DNA from: Paenisporosarcina quisquiliarum
GTDB taxonomy: Bacteria > Bacillota > Bacilli > Bacillales_A > Planococcaceae
Assembly (NCBI RefSeq): GCF_027563315.1
Contig: NZ_JAMKBJ010000012.1
Span: forward strand, 1 to 64,000
Direction of reading: 5' to 3'
Length of the DNA stretch: 64,000 nucleotides
Shown here: positions 9,403 to 18,500 of the stretch, piece by piece
How the letters are laid out: each line of letters begins with the position of its first letter
How positions within the stretch are numbered: position 1 is the first letter of the stretch
Translations under genes and position numbers: made by a program
Notes under the pieces: generated by a model
Database searches by the model: none
What the model was told of the DNA's origin: nothing
The model's input: only the letters and a program-made list of their open reading frames with translations

Positions 9403-10308
9403 ATGATTCGTGCAAAAGGGATTGTATTGATTATTACAGGGGCTATGTTGTGGGGAGCGACGGGTCCATTAATGGAATGGATCCTGTCACACTCGAGGAT
9501 ATCTGTTCCGTTTATGTTAACAATCAGGCTTCTTATTGCCGGAATTGGTTTACTCGCTTTCTTGAAAATTTCAGGAAAACAGTTAACACCAATATGGCGT
9601 CAGCCTTACTGGCTAAAACGTTTAGTCATCTTCGCATTGTTCGGCATGCTCGGCGTTCAATATTCCTTCGTTGCGGCAATCGAATCCAGCAATGCAGTAG
9701 TGGCGACACTGCTTCAATTTTTGGCACCGATTTTTGTCGTGATTTTTGTATCCTGGAGTATAAAGAAATGGCCACCGAAATATCAGCTTTATGGCATTTT
9801 TGGAACATTATTGGGCTTGTTCTTCTTGTTGACGAACGGGTCATTCAACAAGTTATTGTTAAGCCCTGAAGCGTTGGCATGGGGAGTCGCAGTCGGACTG
9901 AGTTTTGCTTTTTATACGTTATATCCAAGTGCCCTTATGAAAGAATGGGGAGTATTGTTCGTGGTCGGCTGGTCGATGCTGATAGGCGGTGTTGTCCTCG
10001 GAAGTTTAAGCCATGTATGGAAATCTGACGAATGGACGTTGCTACTGGATTGGAAATTATCCATTCTAGTATTGACGGTCATTGTCTTCGGCACAGTAGC
10101 CTTCGTATTATTTTTGAGTAGCATGAAATACATAAGCGCCATTGAAACGAGTATTTTATCCAGCATGGAGCCTTTAACGGCAATGATTATCTCCGTTATT
10201 TGGCTGCAACAAGTGTTAGGGGTATGGCAGATGGTTGGTGCTCTTCTAATGCTGGTATGTGTTACATGGCTATCCATTGCAGGAGATCGGAACAAGAAAG
10301 AAGTTTGA
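9403..10308 (+). CDS. EamA-family (DMT superfamily) transporter
   Basis: This 301-residue protein has ten membrane segments in two repeated EamA halves (about 5-140 and 150-290). The first half has GAMLWGATGPLMEW; the second ends with SSMEPLTAMIISVIWLQQ, the typical conserved segment. It would be a drug/metabolite-type carrier in the cytoplasmic membrane; the substrate is unknown. GAGGTGAG precedes the ATG. It is a single gene with its own terminator, followed by a repeat-rich gap. Confidence 0.88.
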   Translation: MIRAKGIVLIITGAMLWGATGPLMEWILSHSRISVPFMLTIRLLIAGIGLLAFLKISGKQLTPIWRQPYWLKRLVIFALFGMLGVQYSFVAAIESSNAVVATLLQFLAPIFVVIFVSWSIKKWPPKYQLYGIFGTLLGLFFLLTNGSFNKLLLSPEALAWGVAVGLSFAFYTLYPSALMKEWGVLFVVGWSMLIGGVVLGSLSHVWKSDEWTLLLDWKLSILVLTVIVFGTVAFVLFLSSMKYISAIETSILSSMEPLTAMIISVIWLQQVLGVWQMVGALLMLVCVTWLSIAGDRNKKEV

Positions 10309-10314
10309 TAGGGA

Positions 10315-10348
10315 ATCATCTACTCTTCCGGGAGTGGGTGATTTTTTT
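10315..10348 (+). terminator. Terminator of the EamA gene
   Basis: ATCATCTACTC pairs with GAGTGGGTGAT over a short loop, followed by seven T. A degenerate second copy of this block, including the T-run, is at about 10820-10866 in front of the second repeat array. Confidence 0.85.
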
Positions 10349-10364
10349 GTGTATTCTGGGGAGA

Positions 10365-10453
10365 TTCCTACGTCAACGTCATTTTTTCCTACGTGAACGG
10401 CGGAAATTCCAACGTCACCCTCGGTTTTTCCTACGTCCATCCCGGTTTTTACA
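10365..10453 (+). repeat. 21-bp-pitch intergenic array, TTCCTACGT family, locus 1
   Basis: The core TTCCTACGTCAAC and close variants begin at 10365, 10386, 10407 and 10428, with a last degenerate TTAC unit at 10449. The spacing is exactly 21 bases each time, and about half of each unit varies. It begins directly after the EamA terminator and runs into the conserved module at 10454. Confidence 0.9.
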
Positions 10454-10585
10454 ACTGAGCCACCGCTCAGGCGCAACGACAAACAGAAAAGAGCCTGGAG
10501 CGGTTTGCGGAATGGCTCCCAATCAGGTTTCAAAGATTTAATAGTTTTTGTTTTCGCTGCGCTGCTGTAGGAAAGAAGGGATGAC
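10454..10585 (+). repeat. 132-bp array-associated module, copy 1
   Basis: The module opens with a small palindrome (TGAGC ... GCTCA). It continues with AAACAGAAAAGAGCCTGGAG and a GAGCC/GGCTC hairpin, and ends in TTTTGTTTTCGCTGCGCT plus GGAAAGAAGGGATGAC. A near-identical direct copy starts 196 bases later. It has no credible gene. Confidence 0.85.
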
Positions 10586-10604
10586 TCGAGATTTGTCATG
10601 GTTT

Positions 10605-10649
10605 CAGACGTCAACGCTGATTTCTCAGACGTCATCCCCAAAAAGTCAG
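10605..10649 (+). repeat. 21-bp-pitch array, TCAGACGTC family
   Basis: The core CAGACGTCA or CAGAC begins at 10605, 10626 and 10647, again 21 bases apart. It occupies the position that the TTCCTACGT array has in front of the other module copy, but with a different core. Confidence 0.75.
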
Positions 10650-10781
10650 ACTGAGCCACCGCTCAGAGTCAAACCACAAACAGAAAAGAGCCTGGAGCGG
10701 TTAGCGGAATGGCTCCCAATCAGGTTTTAAAGATTTAATGGCTTTTGTTTTCGCTGCGCTACTGTAGGAAAGAAGGGATGA
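10650..10781 (+). repeat. 132-bp array-associated module, copy 2
   Basis: This is a direct repeat of the module at 10454-10585, differing at only a scattering of positions by eye. It again starts with the TGAGC/GCTCA palindrome directly after a 21-bp-pitch array. Confidence 0.85.
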
Positions 10782-10880
10782 CGATCACCCAGAAATTGTT
10801 CCGACTTGAGAACATTTAATTTTGATAGAGAAGCATCCATTCTTTTTTGAGTGTGTGATTTTTTTGTGGATTCGGGATGT

Positions 10881-10986
10881 TTCCTACGTGAACGCGTTTT
10901 TTTCCTACGTGAACATCGATAATTCCTACGTCACCCACGAATTTTCCTACGTGAACCCCTATTTTTACAACTGAGCCGTCGCTCAC
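10881..10986 (+). repeat. 21-bp-pitch intergenic array, TTCCTACGT family, locus 2
   Basis: TTCCTACGTGAAC and variants begin at 10881, 10902, 10923 and 10944, followed by a TTAC unit at 10965. The array ends with TGAGCCGTCGCTCA, the first bases of the module, after which the module stops. The upstream flank is a degraded copy of the EamA terminator, so the whole block looks duplicated from locus 1. Confidence 0.9.
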
Positions 10987-11114
10987 CCTAAAATCGTTCG
11001 AACTCGAGAACATTTCATTCAAACGAATGATACCTTTTACTCAGCCATTGTGGCATAATAGTGAACAATCAGATAATTAATTCGTTTAACGAAGAAGTTT
11101 CAGGAGGACATTTA

Positions 11115-12857
11115 GTGAAAACTGTATTTTCGTATGTCAGACCATATAAATGGCCGATTGCCATTGCTCTTTTCCTTATGCTAATTGAGCTTTCAGTCGA
11201 GCTTGTACAACCACTCATCATTGCGAAGATCATCGATGATGGCATTATGAAAGGCGATCAATCCGTCATCTGGACGTGGGGAGGGGTCATGATGCTCATG
11301 GCGTTCGTTGCTTTCCTGTCCGGTGCGACGAACTCATTCTTTGCCTCGCACGCTTCACAGAGCTTCGCTTTTGATGTCCGCAGTGCTTTATTCAAGCAAG
11401 TGCAACAGTTTACCGTTGCGACGTTTACAAAATTCCCGACAGCTGGTTTGATCACGAGACTTACAAGTGACGTTACCATGGTGCAAAACGTTCTCTTCAT
11501 GAGTTTACGCATCATGTTGCGCGCGCCTTTACTTGTACTCGGTAGTGTAATCATGGCGTTTATCGTCAATGCCTACCTCGCGATGTTCCTCGTCATCGGG
11601 GCTCCATTCTTAATCATCTTCCTTTATATCATGGTGAAAAAAGGAGTCAGTTACTTTGCGCTTGTGCAAGTGCGGCTCGATCGCGTAAACCGTGTTCTAC
11701 AGGAAAACTTGCAGGCTGTACGCCTAGTTAAAGCTTATTTACGAGGGACTTTCGAGTCTTCTCGTTTTGAAAAAGTGTCGAACCTCCTCAAAATGGATAC
11801 GGTGAAAGCACTTCGCATTATGGAAATAATTCTGCCGCTATTGCTATTGGTAATGAACATCAGTTTGCTAGCTGTTCTTTGGTTTGGGGCACGTGAAATC
11901 CAATCGAATAATGCACAAATCGGTGAATTGGTCGCAATCGTCAACTACGCGATGCGTATGACAGGGGCTTTCTCGATGTTCGCTTTCATCATCATGGCGT
12001 TTGCCCGTGCGAAAGCTTCCGCAGAACGAATGGAAGAAGTCTTGCTGGTCAACGAAGGTTTAGAACGCGATGATGAATCTGGCAAAATGCATGGGATCAT
12101 TAAAGGTGAAATCAACTTCAAGAATGTAACATTTAGCTATCCGAATACGCCTGAACCTGTGTTGCAGAACATTTCATTTGATGTGAAATCTGGTGAGAAA
12201 CTGGCCATTATGGGAGCAACGGGAGCAGGGAAATCGACATTGATGCAACTCATTCCACGCTTTTTTGAAGTGACCTCTGGTTCGATTACCGTAGACGGTA
12301 AAGACGTCAAAAACTGGCCGTTGGATCAATTGCGTCAAGCTATCGGGCTCGTGCCTCAGCAGTCTCTGCTGTTTACGGGCAGCATTTATCAAAACTTGGC
12401 ATGGGGCAAAGTGGAAGCATCCACTGATGAGTTGCAACAAGCGGCCAAACAAGCGCAAATTCATTCATCCGTTGAACAGTTCGCGAAAGGGTACGATACG
12501 CGAGTCGGCCAAAAAGGCGTGAATTTATCAGGTGGGCAAAAACAACGTCTGTCAATTGCACGAGCATTGGTTCGAAAGCCAGAAATTCTGTTGTTGGACG
12601 ATAGCACGAGTGCGCTCGATGTGAAGACGGAAGCATCGTTGTGGGAGGCTTTGGATAAAGAAGAAGCTACTATGCTCGTTGTCACGCAAAAAATACGCAC
12701 GGCAAAAGGGGCAGACCGAGTCCTGTTACTGGACAATGGACGTATTGCCGCATATGGCTCACATCAGGAACTAATCGAAACGTCCGATTTATACCGTCAA
12801 ATTGCGGAGTCACAACAAGAACAGGAGGTGCCTTCGCATGCGCCAGATGTTAACTAA
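11115..12857 (+). CDS. ABC exporter half-transporter, BmrC/YheI type
   Basis: This 580-residue protein has a six-segment exporter membrane domain (about 10-310) and an ATPase domain (about 340-570). Walker A is GATGAGKST, the signature is LSGGQ, and Walker B is LLLDDST, with Asp where the catalytic Glu should be. That is the degenerate-site pattern of BmrC in heterodimeric exporters. The start is placed at GTG 11115, since AGGAGG lies seven bases upstream; a longer frame from GTG 11061 has no ribosome binding site. The stop overlaps the next gene by 20 bases. It would export drugs or lipophilic compounds; the substrate is inferred. Confidence 0.88.
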   Translation: MKTVFSYVRPYKWPIAIALFLMLIELSVELVQPLIIAKIIDDGIMKGDQSVIWTWGGVMMLMAFVAFLSGATNSFFASHASQSFAFDVRSALFKQVQQFTVATFTKFPTAGLITRLTSDVTMVQNVLFMSLRIMLRAPLLVLGSVIMAFIVNAYLAMFLVIGAPFLIIFLYIMVKKGVSYFALVQVRLDRVNRVLQENLQAVRLVKAYLRGTFESSRFEKVSNLLKMDTVKALRIMEIILPLLLLVMNISLLAVLWFGAREIQSNNAQIGELVAIVNYAMRMTGAFSMFAFIIMAFARAKASAERMEEVLLVNEGLERDDESGKMHGIIKGEINFKNVTFSYPNTPEPVLQNISFDVKSGEKLAIMGATGAGKSTLMQLIPRFFEVTSGSITVDGKDVKNWPLDQLRQAIGLVPQQSLLFTGSIYQNLAWGKVEASTDELQQAAKQAQIHSSVEQFAKGYDTRVGQKGVNLSGGQKQRLSIARALVRKPEILLLDDSTSALDVKTEASLWEALDKEEATMLVVTQKIRTAKGADRVLLLDNGRIAAYGSHQELIETSDLYRQIAESQQEQEVPSHAPDVN

Positions 12858-14661
12858 GCCATTCGGCTACGAGCCGGTTTTGACAAAAGAAGATATAACA
12901 CCCGTGAAAAAGAAAAAAGGGGAACGGGCTGGGGACTGGAAAGGTGTATTAAAACGTATTTGGCAACTAGTAGATGAACAAAGAGCTTTATTGATTACCG
13001 TTCTGTTGCTCGTCGTGGTCAGTTCAACACTCGCTTTAGTTGGTCCGTATTTGCTTGGTAAAATTATTGATGAATATATCGTTCCTGGACAATTTGCAGG
13101 AATGCAAAACATGATGATGTGGTTGATCGGCATTTATTTCTTCCTGTCGCTATCGCTGTTTTTCCAGAACTACTGGATGATCGGTGTCGCGCAACAAACG
13201 ATTTACCGCATGCGAACCAGTCTTTTCGCTCATTTTCAAAAGCTGCCGGTTTCATTCTTCGATAAACGCCAACATGGGGAACTCATGAGCCGTGTGACAA
13301 ATGATATTGAAAACGTCAGTGCGACCTTAAATAGTTCCTTCATTCAAGTACTTTCCAGTATCTTGACGCTGACCGGAACTGTCATTGTCATGCTGACATT
13401 GAGTCCGTTACTAACACTGTTGACGATGACTATCATTCCTATCATGTTCTTCTCCATTCGATGGATTACAAGAAGAACCGGTAAACTGTTTAAGCAACAG
13501 CAACAAGCCGTGGGTGATTTAAACGGGATGATTGAAGAGACGATTTCTGGACAACGAATCGTTAAAGCCTTTTCTCAGGAAGATCGTGTCACCGATGAAT
13601 TCATCGTGAAAAGTGAACGTTTGCGACAAACAGGATTCTGGGCGCTGACCTATTCAGGCTTTATCCCGAAAGTGATGAACATGTTGAACAATGCCAGCTT
13701 TGCCATTGTGGCTGGCGTTGGGGGCTTACTAGCCTTGAATGGACACGTTTCAATCGGAACCATCGTTATCTTTTCGGAATATGCAAGACAGTTTACCCGA
13801 CCTTTAAATGACTTGGCGAATCAATTCAACACTGTGCTATCGGCAATTGCCGGGGCGGAGCGTGTTTTCGCGATCATAGATGAACCGATTGAAAAAGATG
13901 AAGCCACTTCGCAACTGGATACGGTGTTAAAAGGGAAAGTTGAATTCGATCAGGTCTCGTTTAAATATGAACAATCAGATGATGAGCACACAATTCGTGA
14001 TGTCAGTTTTACGTTGAATCCTGGTGAAACGGCCGCATTGGTCGGCGCAACAGGTGCTGGGAAAACGACGATCATGCAGCTGCTCGCCCGTTTTTATGAG
14101 ACGAATGAAGGTCAGATTCGCATTGATGATATTCCGATTGATCAATTGGCCCGCCAAACATTGCGCAGTCAAATTGCCTTTGTCTTACAAGATCCATTTT
14201 TATTCGAGGCAACTGTTAAAGAAAATATCCGTTACGGCAGATTGAATGCGACCGATGAAGAACTCATTGAAGCCGCGAAGCAAGCAAACGCCCACGACTT
14301 TATCGTAAAGCTTCCTGAAGGATACGATACCGTCCTGACAGCGGACGGTGGGGAAATCAGCCAAGGGCAGAAACAATTATTGTCCATCGCCCGCGCGCTC
14401 GTGGCAGACCCGGTCATTCTACTGTTGGATGAAGCAACGAGCAGCATCGATACCGTGACTGAGATGAAAATCCAAGAAGCACTCGAACGATTGATGGAAG
14501 GCCGCACAAGTTTCGTCATCGCCCATCGATTGAATACAGTCCGCCAAGCAGATGTGGTCTACGTCATGGATCAAGGTCGACTCGTGGAGTCCGGCAGTCA
14601 GGATGAACTTGTCTCTCAAAAAGGTCTGTATTACAACATGCTGACGGAATCACAGTTATAG
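12838..14661 (+). CDS. ABC exporter half-transporter, BmrD/YheH type
   Basis: This 607-residue half-transporter has an N-terminal extension of about 45 residues, a membrane domain (about 50-345) and an ATPase domain (about 370-600). Walker A is GATGAGKTT and Walker B ends in LLLDEAT with the catalytic Glu. Its signature is ISQGQ rather than LSGGQ. The defects complement those of the upstream partner: the competent site would use this protein's Walker motifs and the partner's LSGGQ. The start at 12838 is set by AGGAGG at 12823-12828. Translational coupling with the upstream gene is likely. Confidence 0.88.
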   Translation: MRQMLTKPFGYEPVLTKEDITPVKKKKGERAGDWKGVLKRIWQLVDEQRALLITVLLLVVVSSTLALVGPYLLGKIIDEYIVPGQFAGMQNMMMWLIGIYFFLSLSLFFQNYWMIGVAQQTIYRMRTSLFAHFQKLPVSFFDKRQHGELMSRVTNDIENVSATLNSSFIQVLSSILTLTGTVIVMLTLSPLLTLLTMTIIPIMFFSIRWITRRTGKLFKQQQQAVGDLNGMIEETISGQRIVKAFSQEDRVTDEFIVKSERLRQTGFWALTYSGFIPKVMNMLNNASFAIVAGVGGLLALNGHVSIGTIVIFSEYARQFTRPLNDLANQFNTVLSAIAGAERVFAIIDEPIEKDEATSQLDTVLKGKVEFDQVSFKYEQSDDEHTIRDVSFTLNPGETAALVGATGAGKTTIMQLLARFYETNEGQIRIDDIPIDQLARQTLRSQIAFVLQDPFLFEATVKENIRYGRLNATDEELIEAAKQANAHDFIVKLPEGYDTVLTADGGEISQGQKQLLSIARALVADPVILLLDEATSSIDTVTEMKIQEALERLMEGRTSFVIAHRLNTVRQADVVYVMDQGRLVESGSQDELVSQKGLYYNMLTESQL

Positions 14662-14790
14662 ATAAGTTCAAAACATAGAAAAGCTGAACCATAATTATTA
14701 ATACTCTGTTCAGGCTAATGACAATAGAGAAGCAATTAATTTTAACAGCAAAAAATTGCATTCTTATTTGCACTTGATTTAAAAAAGAAG

Positions 14791-15076
14791 GTGGTCGGCT
14801 ATTTCTTTCGCTTTCCGCGGACGAAACGCCAGCCTCCTCGGCTCGGCCTGCGGGGTCTAGCTTGTTCCGTTATTTCCGCAGGAGTCTTCAGAAAAAACCG
14901 ACCACTATCCTACTTAACTATTTTGAAGAGTAACGCTGACAGAGGTACTTTCTGTTGATTGGAGTGGAGGCGGCGACTTCAGCGGGAACAGCACGAGCTG
15001 AAGGCCCCGGAAGAACGTAGTGATGAGGAGACTGAGGCCGTGCCCGCGAAACGCGTCCGCCGCAAAGGAAATCAAC
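14791..15076 (+). repeat. Composite double-palindrome element, copy 1
   Basis: Part A (14791-14905) begins GGTCGGCTATTTCT and ends with the near inverse, AAAAAACCGACC. Part B (about 14955-15076) runs from TTGATTGGAGTGGAGGCGG to CGCCGCAAAGGAAATCAAC and is also self-complementary. A roughly 50-base linker (CTACTTAACTATTTTGAAGA ... TTTCTGTTGATTG) joins them. The same A-linker-B order is found at about 26872-27160 and, inverted, at 57036-57343. Apart from this element and the next terminator, the 490-base gap holds no gene. Confidence 0.85.
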
Positions 15077-15140
15077 ATGTCAGTCTCTGCCCTAATCTAG
15101 AAAAACCTTTATTATCTAAAAATGAGCTTATCAAAAGAAA

Positions 15141-15170
15141 AAGCTGAGCCTCTAGTATTGAGGCTCAGCT
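15141..15170 (-). terminator. Terminator of the acyltransferase gene
   Basis: AGCTGAGCCT pairs perfectly with AGGCTCAGCT over a nine-base loop containing the acyltransferase stop codon. A T-rich tail follows on the minus strand. Confidence 0.8.
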
Positions 15171-16237
15171 TCTTTTAATTTAACTGGTTTAGCAGCTGCT
15201 TTGCGTTTCTTCGGTGAGAAACCACCGAGGAACAATCTGCCGTGAGGGACCAGCTTTTGGATGATAATTGATGCCACAATCGGAACAATCAATCCAAATG
15301 CTGTAAATCCGATGATGCCGTAATTGAAGTAATCATTCAACACGATATCCGTGAAAATATGAAGATACATAATCGAAATCGAGTGTTTTTCAATTTGTTG
15401 CAACCACTTCAATGACATGCGAGAAGCGATCCATTGGAATGCACCCACAAAAACAAGTGTCATGGAAATCGGAATGATTAAATCCAAAACAACATGCTCA
15501 TAACGTAGGAACTTCATGCTTAGGTGATAATCAATAATGCCGAACCAATCGAGTGAAACGGCAGACACCGTTCCAATCAACCCGGCAATCAACCATGGCT
15601 TCGTAATATTCATCCAAATATTCTTCATATAATAGCCTAGTGCAAAGTAGACAACCGCCATCAGTGCCACGTCGATATTCCAAATCATCGGAATGGTTTG
15701 AGAGGCTTTGTCTGGTGCACCGCCAATAACTTGCATCGCAAATACACTTTCAATGTGAGCGATTAAATAGAAAACAGCTAAAATTGCAATTTGTTTTGTA
15801 CGATTAAAGTACTTCGTCATCCATAAGAAGAACAAGAACGTAAAGAACAATGTAGTGACAAACCAGAAGACGCCATAAGCACCTCTTGCAAATCGACCAC
15901 CTATTACAAGTGTCCAAATATCATTTAAATACCATGACATATCCAAGTTTCCAGAACCGATTTCCATTCCATAACGAATGACCGTAATCGTTACAAGGAA
16001 AAACAAGTATGGTACGATTAATTGCATAAAACGTTTATGAATAACTTGTTTTGAAAGTCCTTTTTCCAGAACCGGTTTGAAAAACATTCCGCTTAAAATA
16101 AAAAAGGCGGGCATATGGAACCAATATATATACTTCCCAAGAGGGAAATCAAGTTGTCCAGGGTAATGGCCGATTACGACAAGGATCATTAAAAATCCTT
16201 TCGTGACGTCAACCCAAGATAATCGTTTCTTATCCAT
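15152..16237 (-). CDS. Membrane acyltransferase, acyltransferase-3 family
   Basis: This 361-residue protein has about ten membrane segments. The family signature is at the N-terminus: RLSWVDVTKGFLMILVVIGH, followed by YWFHMPAFFILSGMFFKP. Acyltransferase-3 proteins move acetyl or other acyl groups onto cell-surface sugars or lipids from the cytoplasmic side. The target here is not known; no polysaccharide genes are adjacent. GGAGGAG precedes the ATG. It is a single-gene unit, divergent from the double GNAT gene. Confidence 0.85.
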   Translation of the reverse strand: MDKKRLSWVDVTKGFLMILVVIGHYPGQLDFPLGKYIYWFHMPAFFILSGMFFKPVLEKGLSKQVIHKRFMQLIVPYLFFLVTITVIRYGMEIGSGNLDMSWYLNDIWTLVIGGRFARGAYGVFWFVTTLFFTFLFFLWMTKYFNRTKQIAILAVFYLIAHIESVFAMQVIGGAPDKASQTIPMIWNIDVALMAVVYFALGYYMKNIWMNITKPWLIAGLIGTVSAVSLDWFGIIDYHLSMKFLRYEHVVLDLIIPISMTLVFVGAFQWIASRMSLKWLQQIEKHSISIMYLHIFTDIVLNDYFNYGIIGFTAFGLIVPIVASIIIQKLVPHGRLFLGGFSPKKRKAAAKPVKLKEAEPQY

Positions 16238-16359
16238 GATTTTACTCCTCCATGAAATCAGACTGTTGCTATTATATAGCCTATCTAGGGAGGAAATAAA
16301 CCGTTGTTACCATAATGATACACGTTAGTCACAACAATGAAAGAAAGGTGGAAATACTT

Positions 16360-17232
16360 GTGGACATTGCCATATTAACAGTTTCGTTCCCATTGGATGT
16401 GGAAACATCGAGTGAAATCCAGGCTTTGCTTCGTGCAAACGAAGAAATAGAAGGAACCAATTACGAGCAAGTGTTAAATATACCAGTCATGACGGATCCA
16501 TTAACTAAAGGCTTTGCTGTACTTGCTTATGCAGAAGATGAAGTCGTTGGTGTCATCTCTGCCATCGATATGATTGGGATTCATTCCTATGAGTGGAGCG
16601 GACTTGTTCATCCTGAATATCGCAGACAAGGACTGGGACAGGCATTGACGAAAGAATTACAACATAACTTGGAGCTCCGTGGATATGAAAGTGAGCTTGC
16701 ATTGAACATAAAAGATTCGAAGGTAGGGGCAGCATTTTTGCAACAGGCTGGCTATGAGTGGAATTTTTCAGAAGCAACACTGAAAGCAAATGTGAAAGCT
16801 ATAGAAGAAAATTCAGCAGTGGAAGTGTACCCGCTTACTGATGAAGCGCAGGAACTTAAGCATATTTTAATGAATGCATTTGGGGATACAGAAGACGAAG
16901 TGCAAACATTGCTAGATTACAATGCATCGAATCCATCTCGACATGTGTTTGTAGCGAAACAACAAGAGAAAGTTGTCGGTACCGTCACGCTTGTGGAAGA
17001 CGGCGAAACGCTCTGGGTAACTGCTTTAGCGACAGATTCAGAGAGACAAGGTCAGGGAATCGGTTCAGCTTTGTTGGCATTTTCACAAGCAGAAGGATTG
17101 AGAAGAAATTGTAAAAGTGTGATGCTAGACGTGGAAATCGACAATAATCAAGCATTATCGATTTATGAAAAAGCGGGTTTCCATCCCGTTATGCAAGTTG
17201 ATTATTACGTGAAAAACCCCATTGCGAACTAA
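16360..17232 (+). CDS. Protein with two GNAT N-acetyltransferase domains
   Basis: This 290-residue protein contains two GNAT domains, about 1-150 and 155-290. The acetyl-CoA loops are visible as HPEYRRQGLGQALT and DSERQGQGIGSALL (R-x-x-G-x-G/A pattern). The second domain looks the more canonical, ending in NNQALSIYEKAGF. It would transfer an acetyl group to an unknown amine. The start is placed at GTG 16360 because AAAGGTGG lies eight bases upstream; the frame is open further, to an ATG at 16318 or 16315, without a site. Single gene with a strong terminator. Confidence 0.85.
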   Translation: MDIAILTVSFPLDVETSSEIQALLRANEEIEGTNYEQVLNIPVMTDPLTKGFAVLAYAEDEVVGVISAIDMIGIHSYEWSGLVHPEYRRQGLGQALTKELQHNLELRGYESELALNIKDSKVGAAFLQQAGYEWNFSEATLKANVKAIEENSAVEVYPLTDEAQELKHILMNAFGDTEDEVQTLLDYNASNPSRHVFVAKQQEKVVGTVTLVEDGETLWVTALATDSERQGQGIGSALLAFSQAEGLRRNCKSVMLDVEIDNNQALSIYEKAGFHPVMQVDYYVKNPIAN

Positions 17233-17249
17233 TGCGCAGTGGGGTTTTT
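17212..17249 (+). terminator. Terminator of the double GNAT gene
   Basis: AAAAACCCCATTGCG pairs with the TGCGCAGTGGGGTTTTT arm. The hairpin includes the last codons and the stop of the gene. Confidence 0.85.
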
Positions 17250-17287
17250 GGCTTCATATCTGAATTACTTTGATTAAAACTCCTGAA

Positions 17288-18475
17288 TTAATTAGCAGCC
17301 ACAAAAGGGGGGATTGGGTCAGCAAATGTTGTCCAATCACTCATCATTTCGTCATCTGTCAGCAAACAAGCATCCAGCTGAGCTTCAATATCTTCCCTGT
17401 CCATATCGAGACCGATCCACACCATCTCAGTTTGACGATCCCCATGTTTCTCGTCCCATCTGCATGCTACAGATTTATCTTCTTGCATAATCAACCGTTG
17501 TTCCGCTTTAGGTAAGGCTGCAATCCAATATCCAGCTCCTTGGAACTGAAGGGAATTGCCGGCTTGGGACAATAATCCGGCCATTTTATTTCGAGTGGCC
17601 AACCAGAAAAAGCCTTTAGAACGGACAATTTCTTGTGGAAAGGCACTTAGCCATGCATGCCATCTTTCGGGATGGAAAGGACGTTTTCTTCTGTAAACAA
17701 AAGAAGTGATTCCGTATTCTTCGGTCTCTGGTACATGTTCTTCATTTAACTCCTTAATCCACCCAGCCGATTGACTGGCTTGCTCGAAGTCAAATAACCC
17801 TTGATCCAAAAGCATGGAAGGGTGAACGTTCCCTTTCTCAATAGGAATCAAAATGGCATCTGGATTCATTTTCTTCAGGAATGATTGGAAGGCAAGTACA
17901 TACTCTTCCGTAACCAGATCAGTTTTACTAATCAAAATAATGTTAGCAAATTCAATTTGGTCGATTAATAAATCGGATACATCACGGACATCGTTTTCAT
18001 CATCCGTCTGTTTGCGTTCTAACAACGAGTCCCCGCTTTCGTAATCACTCCAAAAACGGAAAGCATCCACTACTGTTACCATGGCGTCTAAACGACAATA
18101 CTGAGAAAGGTCAATTCCCACTTCTGCATCGATATATGTAAAAGTCTGTGCTACCGGAATTGGCTCTGAAATACCGGTGGATTCAATGACGATGTAATCG
18201 ATATCTCCTTGTTTCGCCAATTTTTCTACTTCAATCATCAAGTCTTCACGCAGGGTGCAGCAAATGCAGCCATTTGTCAGCTCCACCAATTTTTCTTCAG
18301 TACGTGAAAAACCTCCCCCTTGAATCAGTTGAGAATCAATATTGATTTCGCTCATATCGTTGACGATCACCGCGATTTTCTTTCCCTCTTTGTTGGCTAG
18401 CAAGTGGTTCAATACTGTTGTTTTACCTGCGCCAAGATAACCACTTAACACAGTAACTGGAATTTGAGTTTGCAT
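17288..18475 (-). CDS. CobW/COG0523 GTPase, probable zinc metallochaperone (YciC/ZagA type)
   Basis: This 395-residue G3E GTPase has the P-loop GYLGAGKTT at residues 11-19 and the metal-binding GCICC motif near residue 70. ESTG and SKTD follow, with a CobW C-terminal domain (about 265-380). A near-perfect Zur box overlaps the promoter region, so the gene should be induced by zinc limitation. In Bacillus, the Zur-regulated COG0523 protein YciC/ZagA delivers zinc to apo-enzymes when zinc is scarce; I infer the same role. GAAGGAG precedes the ATG. It is monocistronic. Confidence 0.88.
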   Translation of the reverse strand: MQTQIPVTVLSGYLGAGKTTVLNHLLANKEGKKIAVIVNDMSEINIDSQLIQGGGFSRTEEKLVELTNGCICCTLREDLMIEVEKLAKQGDIDYIVIESTGISEPIPVAQTFTYIDAEVGIDLSQYCRLDAMVTVVDAFRFWSDYESGDSLLERKQTDDENDVRDVSDLLIDQIEFANIILISKTDLVTEEYVLAFQSFLKKMNPDAILIPIEKGNVHPSMLLDQGLFDFEQASQSAGWIKELNEEHVPETEEYGITSFVYRRKRPFHPERWHAWLSAFPQEIVRSKGFFWLATRNKMAGLLSQAGNSLQFQGAGYWIAALPKAEQRLIMQEDKSVACRWDEKHGDRQTEMVWIGLDMDREDIEAQLDACLLTDDEMMSDWTTFADPIPPFVAAN

Positions 18476-18500
18476 TTGTTCGCTCCTTCATGATTTAATG

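Noticed and set aside
10365-10986. CRISPR array
   Set aside because: Cores are about 10 bases and units 21, far shorter than CRISPR repeats and spacers; no cas genes are present.
10270-11022. Minus-strand open frames (129 and 68 codons) with heptapeptide repeats such as DVGKxxx and HVGKxxx
   Set aside because: They are open only because the 21-base pitch is a multiple of three; both strands are open, binding sites are poor and the frames run across terminators.
14959-15147. Small open frame whose product resembles one at 26977-27174 (QREQHELKAPE...)
   Set aside because: The similarity comes from part B of the composite repeat element, not from a protein family; neither has a ribosome binding site.
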